64,000 nt of DNA, from contig CAZUNO010000010.1 in NCBI GenBank assembly GCA_964621445.1, positions 25,456 to 89,455 of the forward strand, read 5' to 3'. Numbering within the stretch: position 1 is the first letter of the stretch; every line of letters begins with the position of its first letter. The translations under genes were made by a program, and so were the position numbers. Positions 53,288-62,668 of the stretch are shown here, one piece after another. Source of the DNA: CAZUNO01 sp964621445 [NCBI: Candidatus Hadarchaeota archaeon]. GTDB lineage: Archaea > CAYQAE01 > CAYVLA01. The notes under the pieces were generated by a model. That model was not told the origin of the DNA. It saw only the letters and a list, made by a program, of their open reading frames with translations, and did not search any database.

Positions 53288-53947
53288 CTATAACTTCTTA
53301 TGGCACAGCCACCAGTCGAAGCACTCAAACTCCCCGGCTTTTGCCTTCTCGAGTCTTTCCTTTGCAGTCTCCGTATCCTTGGCGGGGGAAATGATCACGT
53401 GGTCTTCAACTATCTCATTCTTGGGCCAGTTAGCCGGCATGGCCACGCCATTCTCGTCTGAGATCTGCATTGCCTTTACTATGCGGATTATCTCGTCCAT
53501 ATCTCTGCCAAGTTCCTGGGGATAATACAGGATTGTTCTGATTACTCCCTGATCGTCCACAACAAATACCGCCCTCACCGTGTTTGTCCCTTTTCCAGGA
53601 TGTATGAGTCCTAGCGTCTCGGCAACCTTACCGGTATCGGCGATTATGGGGAATTCTATTTCCACGTCCATGTTTTCCTTTATCCATTCCTCCCACTTTA
53701 TGTGGGCGAAAACCTGGTCCACGCTCAGTCCAATTAGCTCGCAATTGAGACCTTTGAACTGGTCATACCTCTTCTGGAAGGCAACGAACTCGGTGGTGCA
53801 TACAGGCGTGAAATCTGCTGGATGGCTAAAGAGTACGAACCATTTCCCTGCGAAGTCGTCCGGAAGGTCAATAGTCCCATGTGTCGTTACTACGGTAATG
53901 TCGGGGAATTTATCCCCGAGCAATGGCATTCCTTTTTCTTTTTCCAT
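53288..53947 (-). CDS. Peroxiredoxin (Prx6/archaeal thioredoxin peroxidase type)
   Basis: 219 residues. The peroxidatic Cys is Cys50 in FTPVCTTEF; two C-terminal Cys at 209 and 215 (ECFDWWLC) match the arrangement of archaeal thioredoxin peroxidases that form an intramolecular disulfide. It detoxifies hydrogen peroxide and alkyl hydroperoxides in the cytoplasm. GGAG-type Shine-Dalgarno before the ATG. Single-gene unit with a short 5-bp inverted repeat downstream (about 53241-53257). Confidence 0.95.
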   Translation of the reverse strand: MEKEKGMPLLGDKFPDITVVTTHGTIDLPDDFAGKWFVLFSHPADFTPVCTTEFVAFQKRYDQFKGLNCELIGLSVDQVFAHIKWEEWIKENMDVEIEFPIIADTGKVAETLGLIHPGKGTNTVRAVFVVDDQGVIRTILYYPQELGRDMDEIIRIVKAMQISDENGVAMPANWPKNEIVEDHVIISPAKDTETAKERLEKAKAGEFECFDWWLCHKKL

Positions 53948-54127
53948 ATCAAGATATCTCCTTATAACCTATTGGCTGTTTATAGACTGCGATTACCTAT
54001 TAAAAGCATCGTTATAGCAATTCCCGTGCTATGATAACGAAAATGATGAATAGGAAAAAGAGGGAGGGGGCCCTTGATTCCGATTTAATAGCTTTCAGAA
54101 CACCGTGTAATACTGGAGGTGCCGACC

Positions 54128-55255
54128 ATGGGATTTCGTCAAATCATTTCGGAGATATTTCTGGAGCCCTGGTTTGAATCACTTCGTTCCCCTGAGAAGG
54201 CGCAGAGAGAGGTGCTGTCCGCCCTATTGCAGGGATATGAAAGGACGGAATATGGAAGATCCCATGGGGCCGAGGATATCTCCAATATGAATGAATTTCG
54301 GGACTCCTTCCCGAGACTTACCTACGAGGGTCTTCGTCCCATACTCCAGAGAGTCAAGCAAGGGGATTACTCCGCTATTCTTCCGGAGCCACCTGAGGAA
54401 TGGGTGATGACCAGGGGAACCACGGGGTCGTCAAAGGTTATACCCGTAACAAGGACCCATATCGATCAAATCCGTAACTGTGGGGCGAGGGGGATACTGA
54501 ATTTTGATAATCGATATCCCGAGGCTGGGGTGTTGGCCGGTAGGATCCTTAATCTGAATTTTCCTTCCTCGGTTCATCACATGAAGTATGAAGGGGAGAA
54601 TATCTCCTACGGATATAGCTCCGGGACATATGCAAGGCTAATTCCCAGCCTAAACGAAACGGCCCTGGTTCCAAGACAGGAGGCCATGGACAAACTTGGG
54701 CCGGGAATTTCCAAGGATGATTGGCATGGAAGGTTTGATCTGGCCTTTAAGGAGGCCAGGAAGGAAAAGGTGACGGCAGCAATGGGCGTGGCTCCGGTAA
54801 TATCGTCCTTTGCCAGGTACCTAAGCAGCGAGCATGACGTGAAACCAAAGGAAGTATGGAAAATGGTTGCCCTGTTCTGCACCAGCGTTCCCAAAATACA
54901 CACCAAGTATGCGCCTCGGCTGCGGAACTACTACGGCAATATACCGATCGTGGAGCTATACACGGCAACCGAGGGGGCGTTTGGCCAGCAGTTGGATGAC
55001 CTTCCCTACTTTTCCCCAAATTATGATACCTATCTATTTGAGGTGGATATGGGTGGCAAGATCAGGCCGCTTTGGGAGATGGAACGCGGCGATTGGGGAA
55101 GGTTGATAATCTCCTCATGTCTTTTTCCCAGATACGATATAGGGGATATGGTGGAATGCCTGGGAAAGCATTACTTCCGAATCTTTGGAAGAAATAGCTT
55201 CAGGACGGTACTTGAACATAGAATCTACAGATTGGTAACCAGGTGGTTCATCTAG
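54128..55255 (+). CDS. GH3 auxin-responsive superfamily (acyl-adenylate/amido synthetase-like)
   Basis: 375 residues from the ATG at 54128, which has a good GGAGGTG eight bases upstream. It shows the GH3 adenylation core: RGTTGSSKVIPVT (ATP loop), later IVELYTATEG and YFSPNYDTYLFEV. Related plant and bacterial enzymes adenylate a carboxylic acid and join it to an amino acid. The usual C-terminal subdomain of about 120 residues appears missing: it ends soon after RYDIGDMVECLG. It may be a short archaeal form or a truncated one. Not a glycoside hydrolase 3. Confidence 0.78.
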   Translation: MGFRQIISEIFLEPWFESLRSPEKAQREVLSALLQGYERTEYGRSHGAEDISNMNEFRDSFPRLTYEGLRPILQRVKQGDYSAILPEPPEEWVMTRGTTGSSKVIPVTRTHIDQIRNCGARGILNFDNRYPEAGVLAGRILNLNFPSSVHHMKYEGENISYGYSSGTYARLIPSLNETALVPRQEAMDKLGPGISKDDWHGRFDLAFKEARKEKVTAAMGVAPVISSFARYLSSEHDVKPKEVWKMVALFCTSVPKIHTKYAPRLRNYYGNIPIVELYTATEGAFGQQLDDLPYFSPNYDTYLFEVDMGGKIRPLWEMERGDWGRLIISSCLFPRYDIGDMVECLGKHYFRIFGRNSFRTVLEHRIYRLVTRWFI

Positions 55256-55763
55256 GCTTTGGGCTCTTCTTTGCACTGGAATAGCCCCAGATAATTATTC
55301 CGGCACCTATGATTATTAGGACCACTGCCCACCAGTGTTCCAGATCGAGGACATTCCCCACGCCGATGCCACAGAGAATGACTCCACCAATGAGGTACCC
55401 CATTGATCCCCCTCTCATACCCTGGGCATACTTGTAGGCTCCTTGAAATAGGAGGATACCTCCGATACCCGCAAGGAATAAGGACCATGAATCATTGCCG
55501 CTTATTATCCCTGCATCAGTGAGAAGAAGAATTGAACCCAGGAGTATGATTATCATCCCGCCTACGATAGGGCCGGACCTATCATGTTCGCCCTTTTCGT
55601 GTTTCTCCTCTTCCTTTTCCCTCTTCTCCATCTTTTCATCCTTTTCATCCTTTTCCCCTTGGTCATGTCTCTCGGTAACCTTTTTACCAAGAGCTGCACC
55701 ACAAGAGGGGCAATAAACGTCGTCCTTGGAGACCTCCGCCCCGCACTCCCTGCAATAAGGCAA
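55248..55763 (-). CDS. Zinc-ribbon, charged-linker, four-helix membrane protein
   Basis: 171 residues: an N-terminal zinc ribbon (CREC at 4-7, CPSC at 18-21), a highly charged Lys/Glu linker (about 30-62), and four membrane helices between 66 and 160. The zinc ribbon should face the cytoplasm. Such zinc-ribbon plus membrane proteins are common in archaea and unassigned. It overlaps the GH3-like gene end by 8 bases. Confidence 0.65.
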   Translation of the reverse strand: MPYCRECGAEVSKDDVYCPSCGAALGKKVTERHDQGEKDEKDEKMEKREKEEEKHEKGEHDRSGPIVGGMIIILLGSILLLTDAGIISGNDSWSLFLAGIGGILLFQGAYKYAQGMRGGSMGYLIGGVILCGIGVGNVLDLEHWWAVVLIIIGAGIIIWGYSSAKKSPKPR

Positions 55764-55941
55764 TTCTTAAACCCGGTATGGGAATACACCCCTGGTAAAA
55801 AAAGATTTTGAAAGAGGTTTTTCTTGGGTGGGCTTATTTGGGTCACGAGGCGCTAGAGGGATTAAAACTTGAAAGGATTTCATCAGGAATTGGAATTGGA
55901 ATCAAATTTTTATCCCTTTTGAACGGCAGGGAAGCTTGAAT

Positions 55942-57024
55942 ATGAACAGAAGAGAGAGACTTGAGAGATGCTATGCGGGAATGGAAACCGATCGCCCTGC
56001 CGTGTACAGCCGGATCGGTTATCCTAGGGGCGATCCCACATATGACAGACTCAAGAAATATATGGAATCTAACAGCGAACTCAAGGCTTCCTGGTCCGAT
56101 ATAGAGGAAACCTCCTATCCCACTGATATCCATACAGAGCCACACTCTGATGATTTTGAGCGTCAGGTGACGGTTCTTCATACGCCGAAGGGAGATCTGC
56201 AAAAATCCAAATTAATTAGCTTAAAAGGTAAGCCCGGACTGGCCGAGGCCTTTTTTATCAAGACCGTTGAAGATGCCGAGAAGTACCTATCACTGCCCCT
56301 TCCAGAGATCGAGCATATCAATGTCAAAACTTTTAATGATAGAAAGGAGGAAATTGGGAATGCCGGCATAGTGAGCGTTTCGATTGGGGCCTCCCCAGGC
56401 GGCTTTGTTGCCACCCTTTTTGGAACCACGAATTTTGCGAAGATGTCGATAACCAATAGGGACCTGGTCCATGAGCTATGCGAGCGACAGATGAGGATAG
56501 TGGACAATCGGGTGGAAGAGCTGCTAAAAGAGGGTATTGGTCCCTTCTTTGCTACATCGGGAGAGGAGTATATCGTGCCACCCATTCACGGTCCCCGGGA
56601 CTTCAGGGATTTCATCGTGAGATATGAAAAGCCCATATTTGACCGCATTCACGAGTCAGACGGGTATATTCACGTCCATTGCCACGGCTCAATTAAGAAG
56701 GTCTTCCAGGGTTTTGTTGATATGGGGGTGGATGTCCTGCATCCATTTGAAGCACCTCCAATGGGTGATATAACTCCCTCTGAAGCCAAGGAGCTATCCA
56801 GGGACAGGATATGTCTAGAGGGCAATATTCAAATCAATCGCATGTACGAGTGCTGTCCTCAAGATATCAAGGAAGAGACCGAAAAGCTAATCGAAACCGT
56901 ATTTGACGATATGAAGGGCTTGATCGTTAGCCCCACAGCTTCACCATATGTATGGGGAAAGGGGGAGGAGGCCTTCCCAAGATATAAGGCGATGGTGGAT
57001 GCGGTTATCCAATGGGACAATTAG
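55942..57024 (+). CDS. Uroporphyrinogen-decarboxylase-like methyltransferase family protein
   Basis: 360 residues from the ATG at 55942. The UroD-superfamily TIM barrel is recognised by MNRRERLERCYAGMETDRP, and the HVHCHGS block (H-x-C-x-G, the zinc site of corrinoid methyltransferases). A late LEGNIQIN resembles the strand before the final Cys ligand, and CC lies just after. It may transfer a methyl group from a corrinoid or other donor rather than act in haem synthesis; such genes are often in planctomycete-type sugar loci. Convergent with the second polyprenyl synthase. Confidence 0.8.
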   Translation: MNRRERLERCYAGMETDRPAVYSRIGYPRGDPTYDRLKKYMESNSELKASWSDIEETSYPTDIHTEPHSDDFERQVTVLHTPKGDLQKSKLISLKGKPGLAEAFFIKTVEDAEKYLSLPLPEIEHINVKTFNDRKEEIGNAGIVSVSIGASPGGFVATLFGTTNFAKMSITNRDLVHELCERQMRIVDNRVEELLKEGIGPFFATSGEEYIVPPIHGPRDFRDFIVRYEKPIFDRIHESDGYIHVHCHGSIKKVFQGFVDMGVDVLHPFEAPPMGDITPSEAKELSRDRICLEGNIQINRMYECCPQDIKEETEKLIETVFDDMKGLIVSPTASPYVWGKGEEAFPRYKAMVDAVIQWDN

Positions 57025-57057
57025 ATGGAAAGGATGATGAGTTCTACGCAGCCCTGA

Positions 57058-58107
57058 TCACAGGTACCAGTTCAAGCTCTGGTCCATGTAGCTCATTAGT
57101 CCGGAAAAGAGATTCTTTGTTTCCTGGTCCATGTTTGTTTTATCAAGGGTCCTGAGGGCCTTTTCTTTGTATTTTTCGGCCATTCTTTTTGCCCTCGCCA
57201 CCCCATTGGTGTCCTTTAATGCCGACCTAAAGGACTTCAAATCCGATTTGGGGGAGCGCAATATTTTCTTCTGATCATCATCCGCTTGCTCCAATGCCAG
57301 CACAACGTGCAAGGGCCTCTTCCGGGTTGATATATCCGATCCGGGTTTACGCCCGTACTGCTCTCTGGTTGCGAAGGTGTCGATTATGTCGTCCTGGATA
57401 TCGAATACGAAACCCATCAGTTCTCCCGCTTGTGCCAGCATCACAAGTTCATTTTCAATATTTGCCACGATGCCGCCCATTTTCATAGTGGCCCTGAAGA
57501 GCGAGGCCGCCCTTTTGGATGCCATGGCTTTCCATTCCTGTAGGCTTGAATCCCGTCCCTCCATGTATACATCGAGAATCTGGCTTTCGTTAACCGCCGT
57601 GTTGGCTCCAATAAGCTCTTTCAATAGGGATTGAATCACTGTTGGTTCAAGATCGGACCCGTTAATCATTTCCATTGATAGACAGAATAGTATATTGCCC
57701 TGGAAAACGGCGCAACCCATTCCCAACCTTGGGTCCCGGAGGCTGGTAAACCGGGCGTGTATGGTGGGTTTACCCCTCCTTTGATCATCGGCGTCTACAA
57801 GATCGTCGTGAATCAGTATGGAGTGCCTGTAAAGCTCGATGGCCCCGCAGACCCTCTCTAGAACCTTCCTATTTTCAACTCCGTAACCCTCGCACACGAG
57901 GGAAGTGGTAAAGGAGGCAATTCTTTTCCCGGTTCGCATCAAATATTCGGAAATTGCGTCGTATTGTTCGCTGATGAAGGGGTGGTAGCCCTCTTTTCCG
58001 TCCTTGATAGTCCCCATGAAGGCGGTAAGATATTCCTCTAGCCATTCCGAATGCTTATCGAGTTTACCTATAACCATCTCAATCTGATCTTCGCTCAAGC
58101 TATTCAC
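57058..58107 (-). CDS. E-type polyprenyl diphosphate synthase, second copy
   Basis: 349 residues, longer than the first copy at 11.4 kb. First aspartate-rich motif HDDLVDADDQRRG (D101, D102, D105) and second FDIQDDIIDTF near 240. It is therefore fully equipped for chain elongation, probably the lipid GGPP synthase, but chain length cannot be read from this. It is followed upstream on the same strand, 17 bases away, by DUF2961. Confidence 0.87.
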   Translation of the reverse strand: MNSLSEDQIEMVIGKLDKHSEWLEEYLTAFMGTIKDGKEGYHPFISEQYDAISEYLMRTGKRIASFTTSLVCEGYGVENRKVLERVCGAIELYRHSILIHDDLVDADDQRRGKPTIHARFTSLRDPRLGMGCAVFQGNILFCLSMEMINGSDLEPTVIQSLLKELIGANTAVNESQILDVYMEGRDSSLQEWKAMASKRAASLFRATMKMGGIVANIENELVMLAQAGELMGFVFDIQDDIIDTFATREQYGRKPGSDISTRKRPLHVVLALEQADDDQKKILRSPKSDLKSFRSALKDTNGVARAKRMAEKYKEKALRTLDKTNMDQETKNLFSGLMSYMDQSLNWYL

Positions 58108-58124
58108 CCTTGATTGGATGTGGA

Positions 58125-59204
58125 TTATGGATAGGTCGGTTCATCCTCTCTAGGTAATCTTTCATCAACCCCGGGCAAGCCATCTCCACCGCGTTTTGGA
58201 TTGGCGAGATAGTAGTAGGCGGTGCTCGAATAGTCATTGCTCAACCTGTTGGCGTGCCCGTGTTCGATTGTTGCCAATATGCTCTTTCTGAACCTAATTG
58301 GGTCCTCGATATGGTATCGATAGACGGTCTGCTTTCCCTTCCAGGGCCATTTCCGGGAGCCATTATACATAATAATTCCGTGGTAGGGGGCATGGTACTC
58401 CTGGGTGGGGGAGTAAGCACAGTTGAACCAGTCCTCGGTTCCGGTGCCGTGGAGCGATGGTGGCCATTCTTCGCCATCTATGAAAATCATGTCGTCACCC
58501 TCCCCATACCAGTCGTTTGGATTCCGCTGGAAGCAGTCGATGTCTAGGTGGGCCCCGCAATAGATGCCGTTCCCTTCTGCTTCTAGTAAAACGTAGTTAT
58601 CCTTCCCGTCCTTGTTCAGCATCCTGGGGCCGTCCTTTGCTACGCCCCTGGTAATTCCCTTGTCCGCGTACCATCCATGGGTGTTCCTTTCCCGGTTCCA
58701 TTGAACGTGGAAGTAAGCGGCGTCTTCCAGTTGGGATTCTCGTCTAAAGCTCTGGTAATCCACATAGAAATAGTGGTGATAGGGCTTTTCTCCCTGATTC
58801 TCCACCTCAATTACCGCCTTTTTTCTGAATGGCATAGGCCACCAGGAGTTGAATCCTTTTCCGTCCTGTGGACTCATCTGGAGAGGGAGGCTTATGAAAT
58901 TAGTTCTCATTCCATGACCCATGCCAAAGAAATCCCCTATGGGACATTCAACGCTTGGGTGTTCCTGACCCTCCCAATAGATTCGCAGAATGATCCGGCG
59001 ACAATAATCCTCGGCAGGAATTCCCATGGTCATCCAGATATGTTTGATACAGGCCGGTCCCTTTACCTCAGCGATAATCTTTCTTTCGTTTTCACCTATG
59101 GCCACCCAATCCTCATTTCCCCCGCTTTGGTCATAGCTTGATATCCTATTGCTTTGGTAATCCCTGAGAAAAGGGAGACTGGACATAGAGGTTCCACCGA
59201 TCAT
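58125..59204 (-). CDS. DUF2961 family protein (GH172-like)
   Basis: 359 residues. DUF2961 signature near the start: SNRISSYDQSGGNEDW and IKHIWMTMG; later a conserved GTGTEDWFN block that carries catalytic acids. DUF2961 members have been recognised as glycoside hydrolase family 172, acting on furanosides of arabinose or fructose. ATG 59204 has GAGGA five bases upstream. No signal peptide. It is coupled by position with a polyprenyl synthase, which is unexpected. Confidence 0.82.
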   Translation of the reverse strand: MIGGTSMSSLPFLRDYQSNRISSYDQSGGNEDWVAIGENERKIIAEVKGPACIKHIWMTMGIPAEDYCRRIILRIYWEGQEHPSVECPIGDFFGMGHGMRTNFISLPLQMSPQDGKGFNSWWPMPFRKKAVIEVENQGEKPYHHYFYVDYQSFRRESQLEDAAYFHVQWNRERNTHGWYADKGITRGVAKDGPRMLNKDGKDNYVLLEAEGNGIYCGAHLDIDCFQRNPNDWYGEGDDMIFIDGEEWPPSLHGTGTEDWFNCAYSPTQEYHAPYHGIIMYNGSRKWPWKGKQTVYRYHIEDPIRFRKSILATIEHGHANRLSNDYSSTAYYYLANPKRGGDGLPGVDERLPREDEPTYP

Positions 59205-59337
59205 ATTTTTTCCTCATATCAGTGGGTCTTCGTCCACACTAAAGTTTCTCCCTGGGTGTAATCCATAACTTGGACCAGGAGAGTTGGTACCGGACGTGAT
59301 TCCTAAAGTCCTTTCTGGGGTCTGAAAAAACCATGGT

Positions 59338-59529
59338 TTAGGAGGAGTTTTCCTTCTGCAACAGGACGGATTTCCCGCTTCTCAGCTCGACCTCTATCTT
59401 GTCGCCTTTTTCCCAGCCCATCTCCCTTACCATATCTCTTGGTATCGTTGTCGTGTATTGGGCAACGCGCCCTCCTCGGGGCAATCGGTGCGTTTTCATT
59501 TGAAGTCTGATAGTCACCATGCTTCCCAA
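59338..59529 (-). CDS. AbrB/MazE-type (SpoVT) DNA-binding protein
   Basis: A 63-residue small regulator with the swapped-hairpin motif TTIPRDMVREMGWEKGDK. It could be a transcription factor or an antitoxin; no toxin gene is next to it. It lies alone downstream of a 304-base gap. Confidence 0.75.
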   Translation of the reverse strand: MGSMVTIRLQMKTHRLPRGGRVAQYTTTIPRDMVREMGWEKGDKIEVELRSGKSVLLQKENSS

Positions 59530-59833
59530 TCCTCATAGTTGGATATCTCTGGGAATAAAAAAACGACCACCACATCCACTACAATATCATGGGATATTCA
59601 CGGGTGTTTCTGAGAAATCTACATACAGCGCTATTTTCCATCGAGGAAGGGGTTGGGAATAAATATGCAGCTCTCTATTCTAAGGGAAGGTCTAACTTAT
59701 TCTCCTTCAACCGGGTGTTAGATTCAGATTCGATCTCGTAAGTCCTGCCTGTTATGGGTTAAGTATATGCTCAATTGGAGAATAATGTCAGTCAATATTT
59801 GGATTTCCTCCTGTTTTTTGGAGGCAACTTAAA
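59530..59833. other. 304-base intergenic stretch without a confident gene
   Basis: I see no confident gene. A plus-strand ATG frame at 59589-59741 would give 50 residues without recognisable pattern. A CCTCC/GGAGG inverted repeat with a T-rich loop (59807-59824) lies close to the broken spermidine-synthase-like gene. Confidence 0.4.
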
Positions 59834-61139
59834 TTATGTTCTGGACTCAACCCGGTCCAGAATCACTGGTTCTAGAGACATATGTTGATGGGAATACCTG
59901 AGATACGGTTTCGTGTTCTGCCCAGAAAAGTCAGGGATATCACCAACTAGAGAACTAATCAAATGCAAACCATCACACCATCCGGAGATAGCTTTTTGAA
60001 AGGGTTCAAAGAATTCCACGGTCATGAGATGGAAGGGAACGTAGGTCTTGGTATAGGTATCGAGGATGATTAAGTAATAGGTCTTCTTGGTTTTCGCTAG
60101 GTAGGTTCTGCCGTCCTGGTTGTATATGTTAATTTTTGAATAGCTTTCCACCTCGAAATATCTCTTGGCGACATCGATTACGTCAGGGTCTACCTCTACT
60201 ACATCCACCCTTTCAACTGGAAGATCCCTTAGAAACTTCTTTGGTCGCGAAAACCCTCCCCCACCAATGAAGAGGACCCTCGATATGTTGGTCTTGAATG
60301 CCCATCCCAAAGCAAAATAGCGCGTGTATGGAAATACCAGTTTGGCAGAATCGTTGAGATACATGGCACTATCGGCCATACCGTTGAGAAAAAGCGTCCG
60401 TACTCCGTCCGCCTCCTTTACCAGTAGATGGATATATGGAGTGACCTTTTCCAGAATTAGCTCTCCCTGAAACAGGGGAGTTTCCTGCAATTGGTTGGAG
60501 ACGGGAGAGAGTACTATGACCGCTACAATAAGGGCAAAGACTCTCGGGCCTCTTGACAGGCCCGGAAGAGAAACGGCCATTAGGGATATTCCAATCAAGG
60601 TGATAATGCATCGCACCCCCATTCGGGTATGAGGATGAATACCGTTCCAAATGTGCCAACTATGCCCCCAAGGGTTGAGATGGAATATAATGTACCAGAG
60701 ACATTGCCCAGGTGAGAGATGTTCTTAGTTGCTAGCTTAATCGAGTAATGGGCGACCATACCCAGTAGAAAGGTTGGTGGACCGAGAAGAAGGCCAGTAA
60801 CAATTAATGGTCCATATAGCATCCCCAGGCCCTGGGTCAGCCAAAGGTCCACTATTAGTGGTGATGAATAAGGGATTACAGTACCAATGCACCGGCCAGG
60901 AGAATGGTTGCGCAGAATATAACAAAACGGAGTTTACGATCGGCAAGGCGACCCCCGGATAGGTAGCCTATACTGAGTCCTGTAAGCACTACTCCGATAA
61001 GTCCACCCCATGCAAAGATGGAATCCCCGAAATCCGGTGCTAATAATCGACTTGTGGTGAGCTCAAGGGCCATTATGGATAAACCAAATACGAATACCTG
61101 CAGCCGTAGTAGCCAAAACCGCTTCCCACTCGTTTTCAA
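59834..61139 (-). pseudogene. Fused membrane/spermidine-synthase-like gene broken by two frameshifts
   Basis: Three frames in order (61139-60876, then 60852-60595, then 60622-59834) give one protein: MFS-like helices (LSIMALELTTSRLLAP, GVVLTGLSIGYLSGG, PTFLLGM) and a C-terminal SAM-binding domain with VLFIGGGGFSRP and VDVVEVDPDVI, as in fused MFS/spermidine synthases. Break one: near 60880-60876 the reading ALVL should continue to VIP, and one base is missing. Break two: a G run at about 60610-60620 is one base short between PEW and GVR. If real, the gene is dead or needs frameshifting. Full length would be about 435 residues. Confidence 0.6.
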
Positions 61140-61198
61140 TGAGACATCGTCTGCTGTGTATCTAGTTACATTCTTTGATTTGAATTGTACAAGGATTT

Positions 61199-62036
61199 TT
61201 AGCCACTAACCGGCTTAGGATTATATGCCATATTCATGAGATCGATAAAGCTGGTATCATGGCTTTCCCGGGATATCATTTGGGGTTTATCTTCAGTCGC
61301 TCTGAATAGTGCCACACGTTCGAAGGGGGGATTCAGGCCCACGATATCATGTTTGTTACTCCTAAAGTCCTTAACCGCATTATAGGCTCCCTCTCGTATG
61401 GATTCGCGTGCCTTCTCAGGACTAAGATGTATGGCTGCAGTGTTTAGCTTTGCGTATTCTTCGCTGGAGAGAGAGTCGCCTTTGTTCTCGCCAAGTCCAC
61501 GCTTCACGGAAACCGTCCGGATATCAGGGACCAGTTCCTTGGCTTCCTTTGTGAAGGCTTGACCTCCTGAACCGAATATTGGGTAAACATCGATTTCCAG
61601 AGCGCAAAAGGCGAGTTGTCCAAACTCACCAATGGAAAGCTCGTTAACAGAGAGATCAAGGTAATTGAAACTCTGGGTATGGGCTAAGTGGGCTTGGTTC
61701 GTACCCGATTTCGCATGCTGACCTATCCAGGCACAGGCGTCGAACGAGGAGTTTAGACCTAGAGGATAGGGGCCCGGGGGCCATCCCCTCTGAAGCTGGG
61801 CCCTTCTATCGATCGTGCTGGGATCCAAACCCCCGTGACCATGGCCATCGGCCACCACGATATCATCGACCCCTCCCCGGAAGAAACCCTCGATAGCGGC
61901 ATTTACCTCCTTTGTAAGCAGGATCTTGGCCATATCATAATACCTGGAACTTGGGGTACAGTAATTCTCGTGGTCCAAAACGCCCGCAACCCCCTCCAGA
62001 TCAGTCAATTATATAGAGCTTGTGGACCCCTGCCAT
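61199..62036 (-). CDS. dppA: D-aminopeptidase DppA-like (M55), start-proximal frameshift
   Basis: M55 metallopeptidase. TDLEGVAGV carries the metal-binding Asp and Glu, and VVADGHGHGG with GQHAKSG/NQAHLAHTQ the His ligands. The main frame starts at a TTG at 62008, but the usual KLYxxxD start is split: upstream, in another frame, an ATG at 62036 gives MAGVHKLYII before one extra G near 62005, after which the frame is TDLEG. So the real start is probably 62036, or it initiates at the TTG and lacks the first strand. It releases D-amino acids from peptides. Confidence 0.7.
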
Positions 62037-62110
62037 TATATCAAAGGTGATATGACACATTTCTTCTTAACTCTGTCATATGAGGTAATGCCATGATCGG
62101 AAATTGGAAT

Positions 62111-62668
62111 CTAGGTCATTGGTTTCAGGATTGAAAGTATCCCGGATGGTTTATCCAGAACTGAAATTCCCTCCATCCGGCGGATCTTATCCACATTATC
62201 GAGATCTACCTTTCGGGTCCTGATATTCACTACCTTTCCCCCCGGGGTGGTAGTTTGCAATGATCCCTGGCGCTGGTCAACCGGATAGAGATAGACGGGC
62301 GTCTGGCCTTTGCAGGACTGAGCAACGCAATTTGTGATTAGACTATCGGCTATACCATGTGCTATTTTGGCCACGGTATTGGCGCTTGTAGGGGTGACGA
62401 AAAGAGTATCATAATATCCTGCCTGTAATTTTCCTGCCATAAAGGGTTGGTTGGGCCCCTTTTCGACCATAACCCTCTTGAATTCGGTCTTAAGCTCCTT
62501 CCAGAGCTCATACCATTTGAGAACTATGACCCCATTTCTGGAAACCAGGGCAGTAATCTCGATATCACTTGGAAGGGAACGGATGGCCTCAAAGGATTCG
62601 CGCATATAGTCTCCAGCACCGGTAATACCCCAAACTAATCTGAGTCCGGGCTTTTCATTATTCGACAC
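62111..62668 (-). CDS. Archaeoflavoprotein AfpA / DmrB-like flavoprotein
   Basis: 185 residues of the UbiX/DFA-like flavoprotein fold: VWGITGAGDY opens the FMN site, VTPTSANTVAKIAHGIADSL is the typical flavoprotein loop, and a Cys in CVAQSCKG lies near the ligand. Archaeoflavoprotein AfpA and dihydromethanopterin reductase DmrB fit. It overlaps the upstream iron-sulfur flavoprotein by 34 bases, a pairing known for the AfpA group and its electron-transfer partner. Confidence 0.85.
   Translation of the reverse strand: MSNNEKPGLRLVWGITGAGDYMRESFEAIRSLPSDIEITALVSRNGVIVLKWYELWKELKTEFKRVMVEKGPNQPFMAGKLQAGYYDTLFVTPTSANTVAKIAHGIADSLITNCVAQSCKGQTPVYLYPVDQRQGSLQTTTPGGKVVNIRTRKVDLDNVDKIRRMEGISVLDKPSGILSILKPMT

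Noticed and set aside
59338-59529. Toxin-antitoxin pair from the AbrB/MazE-like gene.
   Set aside because: No MazF/PIN-type toxin reading frame lies within several hundred bases on either side.
59589-59741. A 50-codon plus-strand frame in the 304-base gap.
   Set aside because: No ribosome-binding site, no recognisable pattern and no conservation evidence; left in the intergenic note.
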